DNA of 64,000 nt from CBDAQA01 sp965198865. Its GTDB lineage: Bacteria; Planctomycetota; Phycisphaerae; Tepidisphaerales; Tepidisphaeraceae. The notes under the pieces were generated by a model, which made no database searches, was not told the DNA's origin, and saw only the letters and a list, made by a program, of their open reading frames with translations. The translations under genes were made by a program, and so were the position numbers. Shown in pieces: positions 47,181-56,023 of the stretch (positions are counted from its first letter, which is position 1; each line of letters starts with the position of its first letter). Location of the stretch: NCBI GenBank assembly GCA_965198865.1, contig CBDAQA010000025.1, positions 806,001 to 870,000 on the forward strand. The letters are read 5' to 3'.

Positions 47181-49216
47181 GGGCAACGCGGCTGACGACG
47201 GCGGCAGTGGCGATCGCGATCGGTGCCGTCGGTGCCACAGCGGCCGCGGCCGCGACGCCGGATGTCGGCCGGCTCGCGCAGGCGGTGCGTCGGGCGGCGA
47301 TCGACGACGCGCTGGGCACGTCGCCGGAGTCGAGGCGGGCCACGCTTGGACAGGCGAGGGCGATTGCCGACCGGCTGTCGGTGGACGGCACGTGGCCGGA
47401 CGTCGACTACGCCAATCCCGCCCGCGGGTCGTGGCCGTCGATCAAGCACTGCGAGCGGGTGCTCCTGCTGGCCGCCGCGGCCGAGGGTGCCGAGTCGTCG
47501 GCCGATCACGACCGGCTCGCGGCGGCGGCCGAGCGGTCGCTCGGCTGGTGGCGGGCGCACGACCCCAAGTGCCTGAACTGGTGGTACAACGAGATCGGCG
47601 TCCCGGCGCAGATCGGCCGGGCGGCGATCGTGCTGGGGCCGCGCCTGACGTCGGCCGACCGGGCCTACGTCACCGGCACGGTCCTGCCGCGGGCGCAGAA
47701 GCAGAAGATGACCGGCACCAACACGGTGTCGCTGACGGGGAACATCCTTCTCCTGGCCCTGCTGAACCGCGACGAGGCGCTCGCGTCGTCGTGCCTGAAG
47801 ACGCTGTTCGGCCGGGCAACGGTGACGACGGCCGAGGGGATCCAGCCCGACTTTAGCTTTCACCAGCATGGGCCGCAGCAACAGTTGGGCAACTACGGCC
47901 AGGAGCTGTTCGTGAAGCTCAGCCGGCTGGCTGCCACGACGACGCCCGCCGGTTGGCCGCTGACCGACGATCAGGCGGCGGCGCTGCGGCACTTCGGGTT
48001 CGACGGCCTGCAGTGGACGCTGTGGCACGGCGTGATGGACGTCAGCGCGTGCGGCCGACAGCTGTTCCCGCACAGCGGGTCCGACAAGGGCCGCGAGGTC
48101 GCCCACGGGCTTGAGCTGTTCGCGCAGGTCTCGCCGGGCGACCGGCCGGCGGTTGACGCCGCCCTGCGCCGGGAGCTCCCCGACGCGCCGAACGACCTCG
48201 TCGGCGACCGCTACTTCTGGCGGTCCGACTACGGCGTCCACCGCCGGCCGGGGTTCATGGCGACGCTCCGCATGTGCTCGCCGCGGGCCATCGGCGGCGA
48301 GTCGCTGAACAGCGAGAACCTGGCCGGCTACTACATGGGCACCGGCGCGACGTTCTTCTACCGCACCGGCATCGAGTACCAGGACGCGTGGCCGCTGTAC
48401 GACTGGCGGAAGATCCCCGGCGTCACCTGCCCGTGGTCGGCCGGGCCGATGCCGAAGTTCTCCGCGATCAAGAACGGCTCCGGCTTCGTCGGCGCCGCGA
48501 CCGACGGTACCAACACGGCCGCCGCCTTTGACCTCGACCGCTACGGCGTGTCGGCCAGCAAGGCATATTTCTTCCTGGGCGACAACGTGGTCTGCCTCGG
48601 GGCCGGCGTCAGCGCCAAGAGCGACGACCCGATCGTGACGACCGTTGACCAGTTCCAGGTGCCCGACGGTGACCGCACGGAGTGGCCGAAGTCGGCCCGG
48701 CAGGTGGAGGACCGCGGGCTGCGGTACGAACTGCTGTCGCCGGGATCGCTGTCGAGCGAGCGCGGCGAGCGGAGCGGTGCCTGGAGCGTCGAGTTCCGCA
48801 ACGGCGCGATGCCCAGCGGAACGGTCCGCGGGACGATGGCGACCGTGTGGATCGACCACGGCAAGCGCCCGGCCGACGCGAGCTACGCCTACCGGGTCTG
48901 CCTGGCCGACGGCGCGTTGCCGGTGAAGGTGCTGTCGAACGCGACGGCGCTGCAGGCCGTGGAGGCGGATGGGATTGTCGCGGCGGTGCTACGGGAGGCC
49001 GGCGTGGTGAGCGCCGGCGGGCAAGATGTCCGCGTCGACCAACCGTGCGCCCTTCTGGCCGACCCGGCCAAGGGCTTGGTCACGGTGGCCGATCCGACGC
49101 AAAAGCTGGCGGCGGTCCACGTCATGGTCGGCGGCGAGACGGTGGCGGCCGAACTGCCGACGGGTGGGATGGCGGGGAGTTCGGTGACGGTGGCGGTGAA
49201 GGGCCTGGCCAAATGA
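47177..49216 (+). CDS. Polysaccharide lyase family 8 (chondroitin/hyaluronate/xanthan lyase-like)
   Basis: 679 aa. The ATG overlaps the previous stop (ATGA), implying coupling. The signal segment is RLTTAAVAIAIGAVGATAAA. PL8 enzymes cleave uronate-containing polysaccharides by beta-elimination. The alpha/alpha toroid shows NWWYNEIGVPAQIG, TGTNTVSLTG and the catalytic QPDFSFHQHGPQQQLGNYGQ with His and Tyr. RYFWRSDYGVHRRPGFMATL and SENLAGYYMGTGATFFYRTG belong to the beta-sandwich part. The product, an unsaturated uronosyl sugar, fits downstream uxuB/uxuA use. Exact substrate undetermined. Confidence 0.9.
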   Translation: MRATRLTTAAVAIAIGAVGATAAAAATPDVGRLAQAVRRAAIDDALGTSPESRRATLGQARAIADRLSVDGTWPDVDYANPARGSWPSIKHCERVLLLAAAAEGAESSADHDRLAAAAERSLGWWRAHDPKCLNWWYNEIGVPAQIGRAAIVLGPRLTSADRAYVTGTVLPRAQKQKMTGTNTVSLTGNILLLALLNRDEALASSCLKTLFGRATVTTAEGIQPDFSFHQHGPQQQLGNYGQELFVKLSRLAATTTPAGWPLTDDQAAALRHFGFDGLQWTLWHGVMDVSACGRQLFPHSGSDKGREVAHGLELFAQVSPGDRPAVDAALRRELPDAPNDLVGDRYFWRSDYGVHRRPGFMATLRMCSPRAIGGESLNSENLAGYYMGTGATFFYRTGIEYQDAWPLYDWRKIPGVTCPWSAGPMPKFSAIKNGSGFVGAATDGTNTAAAFDLDRYGVSASKAYFFLGDNVVCLGAGVSAKSDDPIVTTVDQFQVPDGDRTEWPKSARQVEDRGLRYELLSPGSLSSERGERSGAWSVEFRNGAMPSGTVRGTMATVWIDHGKRPADASYAYRVCLADGALPVKVLSNATALQAVEADGIVAAVLREAGVVSAGGQDVRVDQPCALLADPAKGLVTVADPTQKLAAVHVMVGGETVAAELPTGGMAGSSVTVAVKGLAK

Positions 49217-49277
49217 AGGGAGCCCCGGATGTGCAGCCACTGACACGTGCGCAGATCGTCACACCACGCAAATCAGG

Positions 49278-49416
49278 AAGAGTTTGAACCACGACGGCGC
49301 GAAGGTAGGACGAAGGAGGTCCCCCGGCGTGGCGTTCACTTCTCCCGGCCGATCAAATCAAACACCTTCTGCTTCGTCCTACCTCCGCGTCTTCGCGCCG
49401 TCGCGGTTCAACTCTT
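49278..49416. repeat. Family A inverted repeat, short spacer
   Basis: Arms at 49278-49317 and 49372-49416 (GGCGCGAAGGTAGGACGAAG, and the complementary CTTCGTCCTACCTCCGCGTC). The interior (about 54 bp) carries no gene. This is the most compact of the four A copies and may be the basic unit. It directly follows the PL8 gene. Confidence 0.88.
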
Positions 49417-49457
49417 TACGTTGTCAGTCGGTTTGCGGGTAGCGCCCCGGGCGGCCG

Positions 49458-49766
49458 TACGCGGACGGCCAGTACCGGCTGCTGCGGTGCCGCGCGTGCA
49501 AGTCGCGGTTCAGCGAGCGCCGGGGGACGGTTTTTATCCGGGTCCCACCTGCTGACGGCGAAGGTCACCTCGATCCTGGCCACGTGCGGGAGGGGTGGGG
49601 CATGCGGCGGACGGGCCGGCTGGTCGGGACCAAGGAGGACACGGTCATCCGGTATGCCCGGCTGGCCGGTCGGCACGCGGCGGGGTTACACGACGAGCTC
49701 GTGGCTCTTCCCCCGGCGACCGAGGAGCCCGCGGAACCCGCGGCCGCAAGGCCGCGGCTACGATGA
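49458..49766 (+). pseudogene. Transposase N-terminal fragment (zinc-ribbon/HTH, IS1-like)
   Basis: A translated stretch reads YADGQYRLLRCRACKSRFSE, then GWGMRRTGRLVGTKEDTVIR and YARLAGRHAAGLHDELV, a pattern of IS1-type transposases with a zinc ribbon and helix-turn-helix. The first CxxC is missing. Between the blocks the expected sequence (TAKVTSILA) appears in another frame, showing two compensating indels. No catalytic domain remains. The fragment ends at a palindrome near 49736-49759. Confidence 0.7.
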
Positions 49767-49841
49767 GCGGCACACCTCCATTGAGCGCGACGAGGGCCGT
49801 CTTGGCAGGACCCCCGTCGCCCGCTTACGATCCGCGCGACG

Positions 49842-50369
49842 ATGTCGGACGCATTGGAAAACGAAGCGGTTTCGCCCGCCCCGCCCCCCCTGCCGGTGGT
49901 GGCGATCGTGATGGGCAGCAAGTCCGACTGGGCGACGCTGCAGCACGCGGACGCGACGTTGGCCGAGTTCGGCGTGGCCCGGGAGTGCCGGGTGGTGTCG
50001 GCCCACCGCACGCCGGCGCTGATGGCGGACTACGCCGCCGCGGCCGAAGGCCGGGGCGTTCGGGTCGTCATCGCCGGCGCGGGCGGTGCCGCCCACCTGC
50101 CGGGCATGGTCGCGGCCCACACGGTGCTGCCGGTGATCGGCGTGCCGGTGGAGTCGGCGGTGCTGCGCGGCATCGACTCGCTGCTGAGCATCGTGCAGAT
50201 GCCGGCCGGGGTGCCGGTGGCGACCGTCGCGATCGGCAAGGCCGGGGCGATCAACGCCGCCCTGCTGGCCGTGGCGATCCTGGCCGGGACCGACGATGAT
50301 CTGCGACGGAAGCTGCACGCGTTCCGGCAACGGCAGACGGAGCGGGTGCTGGCGGAAACGCTGCAGTGA
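49842..50369 (+). CDS. purE: N5-carboxyaminoimidazole ribonucleotide mutase
   Basis: 175 aa. PurE rearranges N5-CAIR to CAIR in purine synthesis. The N-terminal extension SDALENEAVSPAPPPLP precedes the core VVAIVMGSKSDWATLQHADA, VSAHRTPALMADYAAAAEG, VIAGAGGAAHLPGMVAAHT, LPVIGVPVES and SLLSIVQMPAGVPVATVAIG, all family hallmarks. The partner gene purK follows, but 277 bp of nested repeat DNA separates them. Confidence 0.96.
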   Translation: MSDALENEAVSPAPPPLPVVAIVMGSKSDWATLQHADATLAEFGVARECRVVSAHRTPALMADYAAAAEGRGVRVVIAGAGGAAHLPGMVAAHTVLPVIGVPVESAVLRGIDSLLSIVQMPAGVPVATVAIGKAGAINAALLAVAILAGTDDDLRRKLHAFRQRQTERVLAETLQ

Positions 50370-50370
50370 G

Positions 50371-50644
50371 AAAACTTCGAATGTTGAAACCTCGAATAGA
50401 GGCGTTTGAAAAACCAGAACGCACTCACCACGGAGGCACTGATACACTCAGAATTCGCTGTTTTTCGACCTCTTCTCTGTGTCTCCGTGCCTCCGTGGTA
50501 AGTCTGCCTTGGGTTTTTTTCCAAAGCGTTCAATATCGAAACCAAGGCCGGCCGCCCGTTTCGACATCCGAGGTTCTCCGCTGAAGCTCGGCAGTCGTCG
50601 TAGGACCTGACTCCCGTTTCGAAATTTCGAGATTTCGTCATTCG
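50371..50644. repeat. Nested repeats (family C inside family E) filling the purE-purK gap
   Basis: Outer E arms are at 50371-50398 (ACTTCGAATGTTGAAACCTC) and 50554-50577 (GTTTCGACATCCGAGGTTCT), with a second right-hand E-like piece (TTTCGAAATTTCGAGATTTC) at 50618-50637. Inside is family C: arms at 50398-50440 and 50481-50530, sharing the central GCTGTTTTTCGACCTCTTCT with the copy at 26042-26163. No gene is present. The block starts just after the purE stop and ends just before purK. Confidence 0.88.
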
Positions 50645-50681
50645 ACATGTCTCCCCCATCCTCCCCGGTGCGACCCTCGGC

Positions 50682-51779
50682 GTGCTCGGCAGCGGCCAGC
50701 TGGGCCGGATGTTCGCGATCGCGGCCCGGCAGATGGGGTACCGGGTGGCCACGCTGTCGCCGGATGACGACACGCCGACCGGTCAGGTGGCCGACGTGGA
50801 GATCAACGCCGCGTACGACGACCTCGACGCGGTGCGGGCGTTCGCGCGGTCGGTGTCGGTGGTGACGTTCGAGTTCGAGAACGTGCCGGCCGCCACCGCC
50901 GCCGCCGCCGCGGAGCTCGCGCCGGTCCGGCCCAGCGGCGAGGTGCTGCACGTCACGCAACACCGGCTGCGCGAGAAGGGGTTCCTCGTCCGCCACGGCT
51001 TCCCCGTCGCCCCGCACCGGGCGGTCCGATCGTTGGTGGAACTGGACGCGGCGATCGCCGAACTTGGCTGCCCGGCCGTCCTGAAAACGGCCGGGTGGGG
51101 CTACGACGGCAAGGGGCAGGTGGTCATCCGCTCGCCGATTGAGGCCGGGACGGCGTGGGGCTCGCTGGCGACCGACGAGGCGGTGCTGGAGGGGTTCGTC
51201 GACTTCGCGAAGGAGGTTTCGGTCGTGGCCGCCCGCGGGATGGACGGGTCGTTCGCCCATTGGGGCGTGATCGAGAACGACCACCACCACCACATCCTCG
51301 ACACCAGCGTCGCCCCCGCCGCCGTTGACGGCCGGACGGCCGGCGAGGCGGCGGCAATCGCCGAGGGGATTCTGGAACAGCTGGGCGTGGTGGGCGTGTT
51401 GACGGTCGAGTTCTTCCTGGGCCGGGACGGCTCGCTGATGGTGAACGAGCTGGCCCCGCGGCCGCACAACTCGGGCCACCTGACGGTGGACGCGTCGGTC
51501 ACCAGCCAGTTCGAGCAGCAGGTGCGGGCCGTGTGCGGGCTGCCGTTGGGATCGACCCGGCTGTTGCGACCGGCGGCAATGGCGAACCTGCTGGGCGATA
51601 TGTGGGGAGCCGGAGAACCGGATTGGCCGGGGTCGCTGGCGTCGAACCACGACGCGAAGCTGCACCTCTACGGCAAGGCCGACCCGCGCCACGGGCGGAA
51701 GATGGGCCACCTGACCGCGACCGGCGACACCGGGCCGGAGGCGCTCCGCGTGGTGCGGGCGGCGCGCGCCGCGCTGTGA
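50682..51779 (+). CDS. purK: 5-(carboxyamino)imidazole ribonucleotide synthase
   Basis: 365 aa from GTG 50682. PurK (ATP-grasp) makes N5-CAIR from AIR, bicarbonate and ATP. Features: LGSGQLGRMFAIAARQMGY, VVTFEFENVPAATAAA, VLKTAGWGYDGKGQ (ATP loop), FFLGRDGSLMVNELAPRPHN, SGHLTVDASVTSQFEQQVR. Codons before the GTG read SPILPGATLG, the expected first strand, but the obvious ATG at 50647 is out of frame by a five-C run; six C would restore it. The start is thus uncertain: an indel, a sequencing error, or true use of GTG. Confidence 0.92.
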   Translation: MLGSGQLGRMFAIAARQMGYRVATLSPDDDTPTGQVADVEINAAYDDLDAVRAFARSVSVVTFEFENVPAATAAAAAELAPVRPSGEVLHVTQHRLREKGFLVRHGFPVAPHRAVRSLVELDAAIAELGCPAVLKTAGWGYDGKGQVVIRSPIEAGTAWGSLATDEAVLEGFVDFAKEVSVVAARGMDGSFAHWGVIENDHHHHILDTSVAPAAVDGRTAGEAAAIAEGILEQLGVVGVLTVEFFLGRDGSLMVNELAPRPHNSGHLTVDASVTSQFEQQVRAVCGLPLGSTRLLRPAAMANLLGDMWGAGEPDWPGSLASNHDAKLHLYGKADPRHGRKMGHLTATGDTGPEALRVVRAARAAL

Positions 51780-51808
51780 CTTCGCTCGGCCCGGGCGGGC
51801 GACCGACG

Positions 51809-52537
51809 TTAGAAGTGCGACAGCGTCCCCTCGTCCCGCAGGCTTGGGCCGGCGACGACGCCGAGGCGGCGGAGGGCGCCGTTCACCTCGTCGTCGTTGG
51901 GGTTGTCGGCGTACGCCTTCTTCAGCGTCAGCGCGGCCCGGTCGTTCTGGTTCAACCCCAACTCGTACAGGCCCGCCTCCTTGGCGACGTCGAACCGGGT
52001 GGCGTCCAGCATCACCGCCTTGGTGTAGGTCTCGACGGCCTCGTCGGCCTGGCTGTTGTAGCGGTAGATCTTGGCCAGCATCCACAGGTCGTCAACGTTG
52101 GGGTTCGACTTGGTCTTGGCCTCGAGGGCCGTCTCCTCGTCGCTGCTGGTCCCGCCCTTGGCGATGCACTGGGCGAGGTTGTCGACCGCCCGGTAGTGCA
52201 GCGCGACGTCCTGCTTGCCGGCCAGCGTCATCGGGGCCGTCGCCAGGCAGTTGCGGTAGGCGGCGATCGCCTGCGTGTAGCTGTTGGTCGCCTGGTAGCT
52301 GGCGCCGAGGTAGTAGTACGACTGGTAGTCGCGCGGGTCCTGCCGGGTGGCGTTGGCGAACGCCGCGGCGGCGGCGACGTAGTCGCTCTGCCCGTACAGC
52401 GTCATCCCCTCCGCCCGGGCGTCCTTGGCGTACGTGAACGTCTCGGGCCCGCAGCCCCCCGTCGCGACCGCGACGGAGAGCCCCAAGGCCAAGGCCGACG
52501 TCCGACACACCAACGCGAGCGGCGACAGAGCCGACAT
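51809..52537 (-). CDS. TPR-containing lipoprotein
   Basis: 242 aa from ATG 52537. The signal peptide ends with lipobox ATGGC. At least three tetratricopeptide-like units follow: YGQSDYVAAAAAFANATRQD, YYLGASYQATNSYTQAIAAY and YRYNSQADEAVETYTKAVML. Likely a periplasmic or outer-membrane assembly scaffold. The gap upstream (52538-52757) contains GC/AG-rich imperfect inverted sequences (52618-52722) but no gene. Confidence 0.8.
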   Translation of the reverse strand: MSALSPLALVCRTSALALGLSVAVATGGCGPETFTYAKDARAEGMTLYGQSDYVAAAAAFANATRQDPRDYQSYYYLGASYQATNSYTQAIAAYRNCLATAPMTLAGKQDVALHYRAVDNLAQCIAKGGTSSDEETALEAKTKSNPNVDDLWMLAKIYRYNSQADEAVETYTKAVMLDATRFDVAKEAGLYELGLNQNDRAALTLKKAYADNPNDDEVNGALRRLGVVAGPSLRDEGTLSHF

Positions 52538-52757
52538 GGGCCACCTCCGACGGGGGAAACGATCTTCGGGCAAACCGAACGTGAACCGGCCAATCTAGCC
52601 GCCGACCCGTTCCTTTCAAGGCAAAGAGCAGAGGGGCCGAGGAGCAGAGGCGAAAATTCGCCACACCATTCGCGTTGACTCAGAGGGGCACAGCAATCCC
52701 CTCCGCCCCTCCGCCTCACATTGCACCCCCCACCCCCCGGTCCTATCATCCCGCGCC

Positions 52758-53600
52758 ATGGCGACCGGCGGCGCGTTGACCAACTCGGTGGGGAATCTCG
52801 GCCGGTCGGTCGAGGGGTCGCTCGCGGCGTTCGGCGAGTTCTCCACCTTCTGCGGGCAAACGTTCCGCTGGCTGGGGCGCGGCTGGCTGTTCCGGTGGAA
52901 GAACCTGCGACTGCTGCTGCCGCAGATGTACGAGGTGGGCGTCAAGAGCGTCCCCGTCGTCGGTCTGGTCGGGGCGTTCATCGGCATGGTGCTGGCCGTC
53001 GAGACCTACGCGCAGTTCAAGTCGATCGGGCAGGAGAACCGGCTGGGGGCCGTGCTGGCCTTGTCGGTGGTGAAGCAGATCGGCCCGGTGATGGCCGCCG
53101 TCATGGTGGCGGGCCGGGTCGGCGGCGCGCTGACGGCCGAGCTGGGCACGATGAACGTGACCGAGCAGATCGACGCCCTGCGCGTGATGGGCTCCGACCC
53201 GGTCAGCTACCTGGTCGTCCCCCGGTTCCTCGCCTGCCTGCTGCTGACCCCCCTGCTCACGATCTACAGCGACGTGCTCGGCATCCTCGGCGGGTGGTTC
53301 ATCGGCGTCCCCACGTTCCACATCCCCAACGGCCTGTACTGGGAGTACAGCTACGCCGGCGTCGAGCACTGGCAGATCCTCGAGGGGCTATCCAAGAGCA
53401 TCTTCTTCGGCGGCGCGATCGGGCTGGTCAGCTGCTACAAGGGGTTCACCTGCGGCAGCGGAGCCAGCGGCGTCGGCCGGGCGTGCACGGAGAGCTTCGT
53501 CCAGAGCTTCATCGCCATCATCATCCTCAACTTCGTCCTGGCCAAGGTCGGCCACGACGCGTACGTGGCGCTGTACGGGAACATCTCCGTGTTCGGATGA
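52758..53600 (+). CDS. mlaE: MlaE-type ABC transporter permease
   Basis: 280 aa. MlaE permeases move phospholipids between membranes. Signatures: VGVKSVPVVGLVGAFIGMVL, ETYAQFKSIGQENRLGAVLA, LSVVKQIGPVMAAVMVAGRV, GGALTAELGTMNVTEQIDAL with RVMG, and FFGGAIGLVSCYKGF. Five hydrophobic helices are visible. The ATPase gene follows, and an MCE-domain (MlaD) gene would be expected but is not adjacent. Confidence 0.92.
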   Translation: MATGGALTNSVGNLGRSVEGSLAAFGEFSTFCGQTFRWLGRGWLFRWKNLRLLLPQMYEVGVKSVPVVGLVGAFIGMVLAVETYAQFKSIGQENRLGAVLALSVVKQIGPVMAAVMVAGRVGGALTAELGTMNVTEQIDALRVMGSDPVSYLVVPRFLACLLLTPLLTIYSDVLGILGGWFIGVPTFHIPNGLYWEYSYAGVEHWQILEGLSKSIFFGGAIGLVSCYKGFTCGSGASGVGRACTESFVQSFIAIIILNFVLAKVGHDAYVALYGNISVFG

Positions 53601-53606
53601 GCGACC

Positions 53607-53697
53607 GGTTACCCGTCACTGGTTACTCGTTACTGGTCGTTCGCGAAGGATCGCCTGATGCCCCCGACCAGCAACCAGGAACGAGTCACCGATAACC
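53607..53697. repeat. Family H inverted repeat overlapping the mlaF start
   Basis: Arms at 53607-53638 and 53666-53697, about 25 of 32 positions paired (CACTGGTTACTCGTTACTGG against CCAGCAACCAGGAACGAGTC). The mlaF ATG at 53658 lies in the loop, and the right arm encodes residues about 4-13 of MlaF. Folding in mRNA could influence mlaF translation. Confidence 0.75.
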
Positions 53698-54455
53698 CCG
53701 TCATCGAGCTCCGCCACGTCTCCAAACGGTTCGGCCGGCTGGTCGTGCTGGAGGACCTGTCGCTGTCGGTCGAGCGCGGCAAGTGCCTGGTCGTGATCGG
53801 CCCCAGCGGCACCGGCAAGAGCGTGATGCTCAAGCACATCGTCGGCCTGATCTGCCCCGACGCCGGCCAGGTGTTCTACGACGGCCGGCGGATCGACCAC
53901 CTGGCCCAGCGCGCGCTGATGTCGCTCCGCACGGAGTTCGGCTTCCTGTTCCAGATGGGCGCCCTGTTCGACTCGATGACCGTGGCCGACAACGTCGCGT
54001 TCCCGCTGGTCGAGCACTCGGACATGCGGGCCGACCGGGTCCGCGCCGTCGCCGAGAGCAAGCTGGCCATGGTCGGCCTGCCGGGGTCGGGCGCGAAGAT
54101 GCCGATGGAGATGAGCGGCGGCCAGCGCAAGCGCGTCGCCCTCGCCCGCGCGATCGCCCTGGACCCCAAGGTGATCCTCTACGACGAGCCGACCACCGGC
54201 CTGGACCCGATCCGTTCGGACGTGATCAACGAGTTGATCATCAAGCTGCAGCGCGAGCTGAACGTGACCAGCATCGTCGTCACCCACGACATGCAGAGCG
54301 CCATGAAGGTGGCCGACCGGATCGTGATGCTGACCAAGGGCAAGATCGTCTTCGACGGCACGCCCGACGCGCTGCGCGAGAGCGAGAACCCCGTCGTCCG
54401 GAGGTTCGTCGTCGGCGAGGCCAGCGAGGAGGAGCTCGCCGGCCTGCGAGGGTGA
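53658..54455 (+). CDS. mlaF: MlaF-type ABC transporter ATP-binding protein
   Basis: 265 aa. Powers lipid transport with MlaE. Walker A is VIGPSGTGKSVMLKHIVGL, the Q-loop FLFQMGALFDSMTV, signature MSGGQRKRVALARAIA, Walker B VILYDEPTTGLDPI and the switch His in VVTHDM. The first 13 residues (PPTSNQERVTDNP) are encoded by the arm of a hairpin repeat and are unlikely to be ancestral; a Val (GTC at about 53700) begins the conserved core. It lies 57 bp after mlaE. Confidence 0.93.
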   Translation: MPPTSNQERVTDNPVIELRHVSKRFGRLVVLEDLSLSVERGKCLVVIGPSGTGKSVMLKHIVGLICPDAGQVFYDGRRIDHLAQRALMSLRTEFGFLFQMGALFDSMTVADNVAFPLVEHSDMRADRVRAVAESKLAMVGLPGSGAKMPMEMSGGQRKRVALARAIALDPKVILYDEPTTGLDPIRSDVINELIIKLQRELNVTSIVVTHDMQSAMKVADRIVMLTKGKIVFDGTPDALRESENPVVRRFVVGEASEEELAGLRG

Positions 54456-54519
54456 GGGGACTAAGAAACCATCTCAAGTCGTCGGTGACTGCCTAACCTG
54501 TGGCACCGAGGCGCCACGG

Positions 54520-54618
54520 ATGCCGCGCAAGAAAAAGCAGGTCAAGCCGCCGCCGACGATCTGGAACGCCGACGACCGGCTGTGTGCCGAGGTCCGGGCG
54601 CTCGCCGCGACGTTGTAG
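54520..54618 (+). pseudogene. IS5-type transposase N-terminal fragment
   Basis: ATG 54520 opens a 32-codon peptide MPRKKKQVKPPPTIWNADDR with LCAEVRALAATL, resembling the start of IS5-family transposases (MPRKxKxxKPxPxxW). It is cut by a stop, and the following sequence shows no further match. The gap 54456-54815 contains nothing else recognisable. Confidence 0.5.
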
Positions 54619-54815
54619 CCGCCCGCCCAACCCGAGCCATCGGGACCCGACGTGGCCGGCCACGACTTCATCGTCTAAGGTGCCCACCTTGATCTGGGAG
54701 TATCGCGCGACAATCGAGTCGTATTACACTCCCGCTTTCTCGGTTCTTCCGCCTATCTTGAAGCAAGTATGAGGTGAGGATGTGAGATTTGACACAGAAG
54801 ACTGGAATCGGATCA

Positions 54816-55826
54816 ATGCGCACAAATGACGACGAGACGGGGCCTGCCTCGCTGCCCCGGCAGACCGTCATCGTCACCGGCGGTAACTCTGGTCTGGGAT
54901 ACGGCTGCGCGACCGCACTGCTTTCCGCGTCACCGCCGTGGCACGTGATCATCGCCTGTAGAGACCCAGGGCGTGCGCAGAGGGCGGTCGAAACGTTGCG
55001 TGAATCCGCGCGGCCGGACGCACGAATCGAGACCATGGCTCTTGATCTGGCGTCGCTCGCATCGGTGCGGTCGTTCGCATCGAAGCTGGAGGACAGGCTC
55101 AAGGCGGCGGATCTCCCTCCCCTGCACGGTCTCGTCTGCAACGCCGCCGTGCAAGGCGCACGGACGTTCACCGCTGACGGCTTCGAGTCGACCTTCGGCG
55201 TGAGCCACCTTGGGCATTACCTTCTCGTCAACCTGCTGGTGCCGCTGATGGAGAAGCCGGCGCGAATTGCCGTCGTCGCCAGCGGCGTCCATGATCCCGC
55301 AGAGCTGGCAAAGGTGCCTGCCAGCGCGGGTGTCCCAGTGCCGGCGTGGAATACGCCGACGGCTCTCGCCAGGGGTGAACTGGGCCCGGAAGCGGCAAAC
55401 GATGACGCGGCAGCGGATCGTGGCCGAAGGTACTCGACCACGAAGCTCGCGAACGTCTATTTCACCTATGCCCTGGCGCGTCGGCTACCCGAAGGCATCA
55501 CCGTCAACGCGTTTGATCCCGGATTGATGCCGGGGACCGGGCTCGCCCGTGACTATCCGGCGGTCGTTCGGTTCGCGTGGCACTACATCTTGCCAAGGTT
55601 GATCCCGCTGCTGCGATTGGTCCTGCTGAAGAACATACACACGCCGAAAGAGTCCGGAGCGGCGCTGGCGCGGCTCATCGTCGATCCCGCGTTAGCCCTC
55701 ACAAGCGGAACGTATTTTGAGGGGCGACGCGAGATTCGCTCGTCCGTGGCCTCGTACGACAAGGATCGAGCAGAGGAGCTTTGGCGGGAAAGTGCAACCC
55801 TTACCGGGATCGAGCCGCTCCCATAA
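54816..55826 (+). CDS. Short-chain dehydrogenase (protochlorophyllide reductase/retinol dehydrogenase-like)
   Basis: 336 aa from ATG 54816; a TTG at 54789 is possible. NAD(P)-dependent oxidoreductase. The coenzyme loop is VIVTGGNSGLGYGCATALL, with IACRDPGRAQRAVETL. NAAVQGARTFTADGFESTFG and VSHLGHYLLVNLL are typical, and the catalytic Tyr and Lys are in YSTTKLANVYFTYALAR. The long C-terminus (PKESGAALARLIVDPAL, YFEGRREIRSS) resembles light-dependent protochlorophyllide reductases and retinol dehydrogenases. The real substrate is unknown; no pigment genes are near. Confidence 0.85.
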   Translation: MRTNDDETGPASLPRQTVIVTGGNSGLGYGCATALLSASPPWHVIIACRDPGRAQRAVETLRESARPDARIETMALDLASLASVRSFASKLEDRLKAADLPPLHGLVCNAAVQGARTFTADGFESTFGVSHLGHYLLVNLLVPLMEKPARIAVVASGVHDPAELAKVPASAGVPVPAWNTPTALARGELGPEAANDDAAADRGRRYSTTKLANVYFTYALARRLPEGITVNAFDPGLMPGTGLARDYPAVVRFAWHYILPRLIPLLRLVLLKNIHTPKESGAALARLIVDPALALTSGTYFEGRREIRSSVASYDKDRAEELWRESATLTGIEPLP

Positions 55827-55918
55827 GGGCGGAGCAATCAAGCCGTCGTCCAACTGGCGTGTGCGTTACTGTGGTACCGCCGCATGCACCGGCTGACCAT
55901 TCAGATGGTTTCTAAGAT

Positions 55919-56016
55919 CAAAATTCGAAATCTTGAATTTCGAATGTCGAGACTGGAGCAGTCCCGCGGCAGCTCCCTTCGTGTTTCGACGTTCGGGATT
56001 TCGTCCTTCGAACTTC
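55919..56016. repeat. Family E inverted repeat
   Basis: Arms at 55919-55952 (AAAATTCGAAATCTTGAATT and CGAATGTCGAG) and 55982-56016 (TGTTTCGACGTTCGGGATTT and CGTCCTTCGAACT). It matches the E repeat around 50371-50637. It ends eight bases before the DUF4139 gene's stop and could serve as a transcript end. Confidence 0.75.
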
Positions 56017-56023
56017 TCCTCGA

